64,000 nucleotides of DNA from Actinomadura chibensis NBRC 106107 (GTDB lineage Bacteria > Actinomycetota > Actinomycetes > Streptosporangiales > Streptosporangiaceae), in the NCBI RefSeq assembly GCF_001552135.1, contig NZ_BCQP01000025.1, positions 87,109 through 151,108 on the forward strand. The letters run 5' to 3'. Position 1 is the first letter of the stretch, and each line of letters begins with the position of its first letter. The notes beneath the pieces were generated by a model, which was not told the origin of the DNA, did no database searches, and saw only the letters and a list, made by a program, of their open reading frames with translations. A program made the translations under genes and the position numbers. Positions 59,075 through 64,000 of the stretch are shown piece after piece.

Positions 59075-60706
59075 ATGTCAGCAGCGAACGCCCCGGACGC
59101 GGCCGGTTTCGGACTCCCCGGACGCGGCCCCGCCGTCGCGTCCGGCGGGATGGTCGCGGCGGGCCACCCGGCGGTGAGCCTGGCCGGGGCGCGCGTCCTC
59201 GCGGCCGGCGGCAACGCCGTGGACGCCGCCCTCGCGATGGCCGCGCTCTCCTGGCTCGCCCTGCCTGGGCAGTGCGGCGTCGGCGGCGACGCCTTCGCGC
59301 TGCTGCGCCGCCCGGACGGGTCCGTCGCCGCGTTCGGCGGCAGCGGCTTCGGCCCGGACGGCGGCGAGCCCGCCTTCTACCGGGACCGCGGGCTGGCCGC
59401 CGTCCCGCTGGAGGGGGCCCTCGCCGTCGCCGCGCCCGGCGCGGTCGCCGCGCTCGCCGCCCTGCACGCCGACTCGGCGTCGCGGGGGCTGCCCGAGCTG
59501 TGGGCGCCCGCCGTCGCCGCCGCCGAGGACGGCCTGCCCTGCACCGCGAAGACCCGCGCCGACATCGCCGAGCACCGGGACGCGCTGTCCCGCGACCCGG
59601 GGGCGGCGGAGGCGTTCCTGCCGGGCGGGCGCGTCCCGCGCGTCGGGGAGCCGCTCGTGCGGCGGGACCTCGGCGCCGCGCTGCGCCGCCTCGCCGCCGA
59701 CCCCGCCGACCTCTACGCGGGCGTGCTCGGCGAGCGCGCGGTGGACGCGCTGGTCGCCGCGGGCGCGCCGTTCTCCGGCTACGAGTGGACGGCGACCGCC
59801 CGCTCCGTCCCCGAGGACGCCCTGACCTGCACCTACGCGGGCCGGACGGTGCATCTCACGCCGCCGCCCACGCCGGGCTGGATGGTGGCGCAGCAGGCGG
59901 GCCTGTGCGACGGCGCGCTCGGCGGCCTGCCCTGGCTGGCGGCGGCGGCCGTGCACCGGATGGCGGCGGCCGCGCGCGTCGCGTTCGCCGACCGGTTCGC
60001 CGGGTGCGGCGCGGACAGCGACCACTGGCGCGGGCTGCTCGCCCCCGCCGCGCTGGCGGCGGCCCGCGCGCGGCTCGACTCCGGCGAGCTGCCGGGGCCG
60101 CTTCCCGTGCCGGTCCCGGCGGGCGGCGACACGACCTCGATGGTCGCGGTGGACGCGGACGGGCGCGCCGTCAGCCTCATCCACTCGCTGGCCTTCACGT
60201 TCGGCGCTCGGATGACCGTGCCGGGGACGGGGATCGTCCTCAACAACCGGCTCGGCCGCGGCGCCTACCTGATCGACGGGCACCCGAACGAGGTGCGGCC
60301 GCGCCGCCGTCCGCTGCACACGCTGAACGCCTGGCTGGTCACCGATGCCGCGGGCCGCCTCCTGCACGTCGGCAACACGCCGGGCGGGGACGGCCAGGTC
60401 CAGTGGAACGCGCAGCTTCTGTCGCACCTGCTCGACCACGGCCACGACCCGGCGACGGCCGTGGCCGCGCCGCGCTTCACCGTCCATCCGGGCAGCGACG
60501 CCGACGTCCTCGGGCGCCCGCCGGAGCTGCGCGTCGAGTCGCGGCTCGGCGCGGCCCGGATCGAGGCGCTGGGCGCGTCCGGCCACCGGGTCGTGGTGCA
60601 GGGCGCGTGGGACGCGGGCGGCGGCGCCCAGATCGTGTCGGTCGCGGACGGCGCGCTGCTCGGCGCGTCCGACCCCCGCCAGGACGGAGTGGCCCTCGGT
60701 GTCTGA
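59075..60706 (+). CDS. Gamma-glutamyltransferase family Ntn-hydrolase
   Basis: A 543-residue protein. The N-terminal GGMVAAGHPAVSLAGARVLAAGGNAVDAALAMAA (split across about 24-57) and PGQCGVGGDAFALL match GGT. The autocatalytic processing site is GGDTTSMVAVD with the candidate nucleophile T353 (usual form TTH). The C-terminal NNRLGRGAYLIDGHPNEVRPRRRPLHTLNAWLVT is the small-subunit core. No signal peptide, so it is cytosolic, unlike secreted GGTs. It probably cleaves a gamma-glutamyl or related amide linkage. It leads the operon. Confidence 0.8.
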   Translation: MSAANAPDAAGFGLPGRGPAVASGGMVAAGHPAVSLAGARVLAAGGNAVDAALAMAALSWLALPGQCGVGGDAFALLRRPDGSVAAFGGSGFGPDGGEPAFYRDRGLAAVPLEGALAVAAPGAVAALAALHADSASRGLPELWAPAVAAAEDGLPCTAKTRADIAEHRDALSRDPGAAEAFLPGGRVPRVGEPLVRRDLGAALRRLAADPADLYAGVLGERAVDALVAAGAPFSGYEWTATARSVPEDALTCTYAGRTVHLTPPPTPGWMVAQQAGLCDGALGGLPWLAAAAVHRMAAAARVAFADRFAGCGADSDHWRGLLAPAALAAARARLDSGELPGPLPVPVPAGGDTTSMVAVDADGRAVSLIHSLAFTFGARMTVPGTGIVLNNRLGRGAYLIDGHPNEVRPRRRPLHTLNAWLVTDAAGRLLHVGNTPGGDGQVQWNAQLLSHLLDHGHDPATAVAAPRFTVHPGSDADVLGRPPELRVESRLGAARIEALGASGHRVVVQGAWDAGGGAQIVSVADGALLGASDPRQDGVALGV

Positions 60707-60722
60707 GCACGAAGGACGAATA

Positions 60723-62156
60723 ATGCACAAGGGCCGGAACTGGATCGGCGGGGAATGGGTCCCGGCGGCCGACGGCGCGACGTTCCTGCGGCGCAATCCC
60801 GCCGACCCCGAAGACGTCATCGGCGAATTCCCCGATTCGTCGCCCGCCGACGTCGACGCGGCCGTCTCCGCCGCCGTCGAAGGCGCCCGGGAATGGTCGG
60901 CCGCCCCCGCCGGGAAGAGGGCGGACGTCCTCGAAGCGGCGGCGCGGTGGCTGGAGGAACGCGCGGGCGAACTCGTCGTCGAACTCGTCCGCGAGGAGGG
61001 GAAGACCCGCGCCGAGGCGGCCATGGAGATCTCCCGGACTCCCCGCAACCTCCGTTTCTACGCCGCCGAGGCGCACCGCATCACCGGTCGGAGCTTCCCG
61101 GCGGACGACGGCGGAATCGTCTACACGCGGCGGGAGCCCGTGGGCGTCGTCGGCGCCATCACGCCGTGGAACTTCCCGCTGAACATCCCGTCCCGGAAGG
61201 TCGGGCCCGCGCTCGCGGCGGGCGACGTGGTGGTGCTCAAGCCGAGCCCGGTCACACCGCTGCTGGCGCAGCGGCTGGTGGAGGCGCTGCTCGCGGGCGG
61301 GCTGCCGCCGGCGGCGATCGCGCTCGTGCACGGCGGCGCGCGGGCCGGGGCGGCGCTCGCGGCGGACGACCGGGTCGCCGCCGTGACGTTCACCGGCTCC
61401 ACGGCGGCGGGGCGGTCCGTGCACGCCGCGGCCGGGCCGTCGCGCCGGGTCCAGCTGGAGATGGGCGGCAAGAACCCGGTGGTCGTCCTGGACGACGCCG
61501 ACCTCGACCGCGCCGCGCGGATCATCGTGAAGGGCGCGTTCGGGCTGTCCGGGCAGGCGTGCACGGGGACGAGCCGGGTCGTCGCGCACGGCGCCGTCCA
61601 CGACGAGCTGCTCGACCGGGTCGCCCGCGCCGCCGAGGCCCGGGTCGTCGGGGACGGCCTGCGCGACGGCGTCGACATGGGCCCGCTCGCCGCCGACTTC
61701 CAATTGGCGAAGTTCCTCGACTACATCCGGATCGGCGAGGCGGAGGGCGCGAAGCTCGTCACCGGCGGGCGGCGCCTCGACGGCGACGGCTTCTTCGTCC
61801 GCCCGGCGGTCTTCGAGGGCGTCGCCCCGGACATGCGGATCGCCCGAGAGGAGATCTTCGGGCCGGTGCTGGCGTTCCAGCGGGCGTCCGGATTCGACGA
61901 GGCGGTCGCCCTCGCCAACGGCACCGGATACGGCCTCTCCGCCGGGATCGTCACCCGCGACCTCGACCGGGCGCTGGAATTCGCGCGGCGCTCCGAGAGC
62001 GGACTCGTCAAGGTGAACCAGCCCACGTCCGGAATGGCGATGACGGTCCCCTTCGGCGGGCTCAAGGACTCCAGTACGCAGACGTTCAAAGAGCAGGCCG
62101 GGCCGTCGATGATGCTCTTCTACACGCAGGAGAAAAGCGTCTACATCTCACCGTGA
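60723..62156 (+). CDS. NAD(P)-dependent aldehyde dehydrogenase
   Basis: 477 residues with all ALDH residues: PWNFPLNIPSRKVGPALAAGDVVVLKPS, FTGSTAAGR (NAD-binding), E246 (LEMGGK) and the catalytic C280 (GQACTGTSR), then EEIFGPVLAF. Resembles succinic-semialdehyde/2-oxoaldehyde-type ALDHs that oxidise an aldehyde to acid. ATG 60723 with AAGGA upstream, 16 bases after the GGT stop; 35 bases precede the next gene. Confidence 0.92.
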   Translation: MHKGRNWIGGEWVPAADGATFLRRNPADPEDVIGEFPDSSPADVDAAVSAAVEGAREWSAAPAGKRADVLEAAARWLEERAGELVVELVREEGKTRAEAAMEISRTPRNLRFYAAEAHRITGRSFPADDGGIVYTRREPVGVVGAITPWNFPLNIPSRKVGPALAAGDVVVLKPSPVTPLLAQRLVEALLAGGLPPAAIALVHGGARAGAALAADDRVAAVTFTGSTAAGRSVHAAAGPSRRVQLEMGGKNPVVVLDDADLDRAARIIVKGAFGLSGQACTGTSRVVAHGAVHDELLDRVARAAEARVVGDGLRDGVDMGPLAADFQLAKFLDYIRIGEAEGAKLVTGGRRLDGDGFFVRPAVFEGVAPDMRIAREEIFGPVLAFQRASGFDEAVALANGTGYGLSAGIVTRDLDRALEFARRSESGLVKVNQPTSGMAMTVPFGGLKDSSTQTFKEQAGPSMMLFYTQEKSVYISP

Positions 62157-62191
62157 GAAATTCTGATCAGGAAAAGGAAGGGAGCGGTAAA

Positions 62192-62899
62192 ATGGCAGAG
62201 CTGATGTCAAGGGACGATTTCCGCGCCGAGCTGGAGAACGCCATCAAGGGCCGCGAGGCCAAGAACGCCTCGTTCAGCAGGGCGTGGGCCGAGGGCGAGC
62301 TGAAGCGGGAGCACTTCGCCCGCTGGGCCGAGAACCACTACCACTACGTGGGCCCGTTCGCCGACTACCTCGCCTACGTCTACGCCAACACCCCGGACGA
62401 GTTCACGGGCGCCAAGGACTTCACGCTCCAGAACATGTACGAGGAGGAGCTGGCCGACATCCGGCACACCGACCTGCTCATCCGGTTCGCCGAGGCGTGC
62501 GGCACCACCCGCGAGCGCGTCGAGAACCCGGACAACATGAACGCCGTCACGCGCGGCCTCCAGGCGTGGTGCTACTCGATCGCGATGCGCGAGCACTTCG
62601 TCGTCGCGACCGCCGCCCTCGTCGTCGGGCTGGAGTCGCAGGTGCCGGGCATCTACCGCAAGCAGATCGTGCCGCTGCGGGAGGTGTACGGGTTCACCGA
62701 GGACGAGATCGAGTTCTTCGACCTGCACATCACGTCCGACGTGGTGCACGGGGAGCGCGGGTACCAGATCGTCCTCGACCACGCCGACACGCCGGAGCTC
62801 CAGCAGCGCTGCCTGCGGATGTGCCGGTGGGGCGCGGAGATGCGGTTCTCCTACACGCAGGGCCTCTACGACGCCTACGTCAGGCCCGACGCCCCGTGA
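62192..62899 (+). CDS. CADD/TenA-like haem-oxygenase-fold metal oxidase
   Basis: A 235-residue, all-helical protein of the TenA/PqqC/CADD superfamily. The six metal ligands of Chlamydia CADD can be placed here: E85 and H92 (YEEELADIRH), E148 (VGLESQVPG), H179, D183 and H186 (DLHITSDVVHG), with the same internal spacing (E-x6-H and H-x3-D-x2-H). The family includes HDO oxidases and oxygenases that use a di-iron or Fe/Mn site. The adjacent Rieske and reductase genes supply a plausible electron source. ATG 62192 follows GGAAGGGAG. Stop overlaps the Rieske GTG. Confidence 0.85.
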   Translation: MAELMSRDDFRAELENAIKGREAKNASFSRAWAEGELKREHFARWAENHYHYVGPFADYLAYVYANTPDEFTGAKDFTLQNMYEEELADIRHTDLLIRFAEACGTTRERVENPDNMNAVTRGLQAWCYSIAMREHFVVATAALVVGLESQVPGIYRKQIVPLREVYGFTEDEIEFFDLHITSDVVHGERGYQIVLDHADTPELQQRCLRMCRWGAEMRFSYTQGLYDAYVRPDAP

Positions 62900-63243
62900 G
62901 CGGACCGGTGGGCCCGCGGGTCGGCGAGTGGGTGCACGCCGCCCCGCTCGCCGAGGTGCGCAGGCGCCGCCGCCTCGCGGTGACCGTGGCGGGACGGCGC
63001 ATCGCGCTGTTCCTCGTCGGCGGCGACGTTTACGCGCTGGACGACACGTGCGTCCACAAGCAGCGGTCGCTGTCCAAGGGCGCGGTGCTGAACGGGCGGG
63101 TGATCTGCCCCGGCCACCAGTGGGTGTTCGACCCGGCGACCGGCGCGGTCGAGGGCCGGGACGAGTGCCAGCCCGTCCACGCCGTCCGCGTCGACGGCGA
63201 CGCCGTGTACGTCGCCGTCCCGCCCCAGGGGGAGGAACCGTGA
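62896..63243 (+). CDS. Rieske [2Fe-2S] ferredoxin
   Basis: A 115-residue Rieske protein with C52-V-H54 and C71-P-G-H74, the CxH-x16-CxxH cluster motif. It is a single domain without a catalytic oxygenase domain, so it works as an electron-transfer ferredoxin in the cytosol. GTG start in GTGA overlap with the CADD-like gene, and its stop overlaps the reductase start by three bases. The operon layout points to electron delivery from the reductase to the metal oxidase. Confidence 0.9.
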   Translation: MSGPVGPRVGEWVHAAPLAEVRRRRRLAVTVAGRRIALFLVGGDVYALDDTCVHKQRSLSKGAVLNGRVICPGHQWVFDPATGAVEGRDECQPVHAVRVDGDAVYVAVPPQGEEP

Positions 63244-64000
63244 TCGAGTCGGTCGTCGTGGCGGGGGCGGGGCAGACCGCCGCCGTCGCGGCCCGCACGC
63301 TGCGCCGCCGCGGCTTCGACGGCCGCGTCACGCTGGTCGGCGCCGAGGACGACGCCCCCTACCAGCGCCCGCCGCTGTCGAAGGAGTACCTCGCGGGCGG
63401 GCAGGACCGCGCCGAGCTGTGCCTGCTCACCCCCGACTGGTGCGCCGCGAACGACGTGGAGCTGCGGCTCGGCGTCGCGGCGGCGGCGGTCCGCCCCGCC
63501 GAGCGGGCCCTTGAGCTGGCGGACGGGACGTCCGTGCGCGGCGACGCCCTCCTCATCGCGACGGGCGGCCGCCCCCGCGAGCTGCCAGGCGTGCGGGGCG
63601 ACCGCGTCCGCCACCTCCGGACCGTCGCCGACGCCGACCGGCTCCGCGCCGACCTGCGCCCCGGCGCGCGGGTCGCGGTGATCGGCGCGGGCTTCATCGG
63701 CTGCGAGGTCGCGTCGACGGCGCTCGCGCGGGGCGCGCACGTCACGGTCGTCGAGCGGGCGGGACGGCCGCTCGGGCACGTCCTCGGCGACCTGATGGGC
63801 GACGTCATGGCCGCGCTGCTCCGCACGAACGGCGTGGACCTGCGCACGGGCGAGACCGTCGAGCGCTACGCCGAGACCGCGTCCGGGGCCGTCCTCACCA
63901 CCGGCTCCGGGACGGTCCTGGAGGCGGACGTGGTCGTCGTCGGCGCCGGGATGGTCCCGAACGTCGAGCCCGCCGCGGGCGCCGGGCTCGACACGGCGGG
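63240..64000 (+). CDS. FAD-dependent ferredoxin reductase-type oxidoreductase (partial)
   Basis: 253 codons are present and the gene runs off the right edge. The N-terminal VVVAGAGQTAAVAARTLRRRG is the FAD Rossmann motif, with a PPLSKEYLAGG segment, LLIATGGRPRELPG and NAD motif VAVIGAGFIGCEVASTALARGAHV: the putidaredoxin-reductase/BphA4 plan. It would transfer electrons from NAD(P)H to the Rieske protein. GTG 63240 overlaps the Rieske stop. Confidence 0.88.
   Translation, partial: MIESVVVAGAGQTAAVAARTLRRRGFDGRVTLVGAEDDAPYQRPPLSKEYLAGGQDRAELCLLTPDWCAANDVELRLGVAAAAVRPAERALELADGTSVRGDALLIATGGRPRELPGVRGDRVRHLRTVADADRLRADLRPGARVAVIGAGFIGCEVASTALARGAHVTVVERAGRPLGHVLGDLMGDVMAALLRTNGVDLRTGETVERYAETASGAVLTTGSGTVLEADVVVVGAGMVPNVEPAAGAGLDTA

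Overview
The window is very GC-rich actinomycete chromosome with tightly packed genes, frequent GTG, TTG and probably CTG starts, and many start/stop overlaps of the ATGA or GTGA type. Gene content and order fit a filamentous actinomycete of the Streptosporangiales. Thermomonosporaceae (Actinomadura-like) is my best guess, inferred from protein style rather than from a marker gene. No rRNA, tRNA, CRISPR array, transposase or phage gene was seen, so it reads as ordinary chromosome with several accessory operons.

Left part (1-12 kb): the 3' end of a leucyl aminopeptidase gene is followed by the envelope-stress cluster sigE - rseA - rseB-like - htrA - tatB, with a divergent O-methyltransferase upstream and a convergent mrp downstream. 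The order closely follows the sigE/htrA/tatB/mrp neighbourhood of mycobacteria and continues into a DUF1003 / MgtE-N-CBS pair. An ECF-type promoter precedes sigE, and a 77-bp tandem repeat lies between sigE and its anti-sigma gene. An ECF41 sigma factor follows.

12-36 kb is mostly housekeeping and stress genes: CitE-like lyase, CPBP protease, Nudix hydrolase, PHP phosphoesterase, a degenerate metallo-beta-lactamase-fold protein, a RecB-type nuclease, an MpaB-like oxygenase, hydrolases, a secreted trypsin, a GDPD-like protein, a DEAD-box helicase with DUF3107 and TetR neighbours, a non-redox disulfide-reductase-like flavoprotein, a split LigD plus Ku end-joining locus, a Cu/Zn SOD-like protein and an MMPL exporter with a divergent TetR.

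36-50 kb holds a two-component system and then a leftward operon of AMP-ligase, flavin monooxygenase, FMN alpha-hydroxyacid oxidase, cytochrome P450 and cation/proton antiporter, with a divergent sulfotransferase. This looks like a small specialised-metabolism locus. Beside it is an APC permease with a cytosolic AmiC-like sensor and a divergent MarR regulator.

50-58 kb contains an XRE/DUF397 set with a duplicated DUF397 gene, moeZ, an orphan mycosin-like subtilase with a proline-rich partner, an alkyltransferase-like protein, a YoaK-type membrane protein and a large permease.

59-64 kb is a tight rightward operon running off the edge: gamma-glutamyltransferase-like, aldehyde dehydrogenase, a CADD/TenA-like protein with a complete di-metal ligand set, a Rieske ferredoxin and a ferredoxin-reductase-type flavoprotein. 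It reads as an oxidation pathway in which a haem-oxygenase-fold di-metal oxidase has its own electron-transfer chain. It is the most promising candidate here for an undescribed system.
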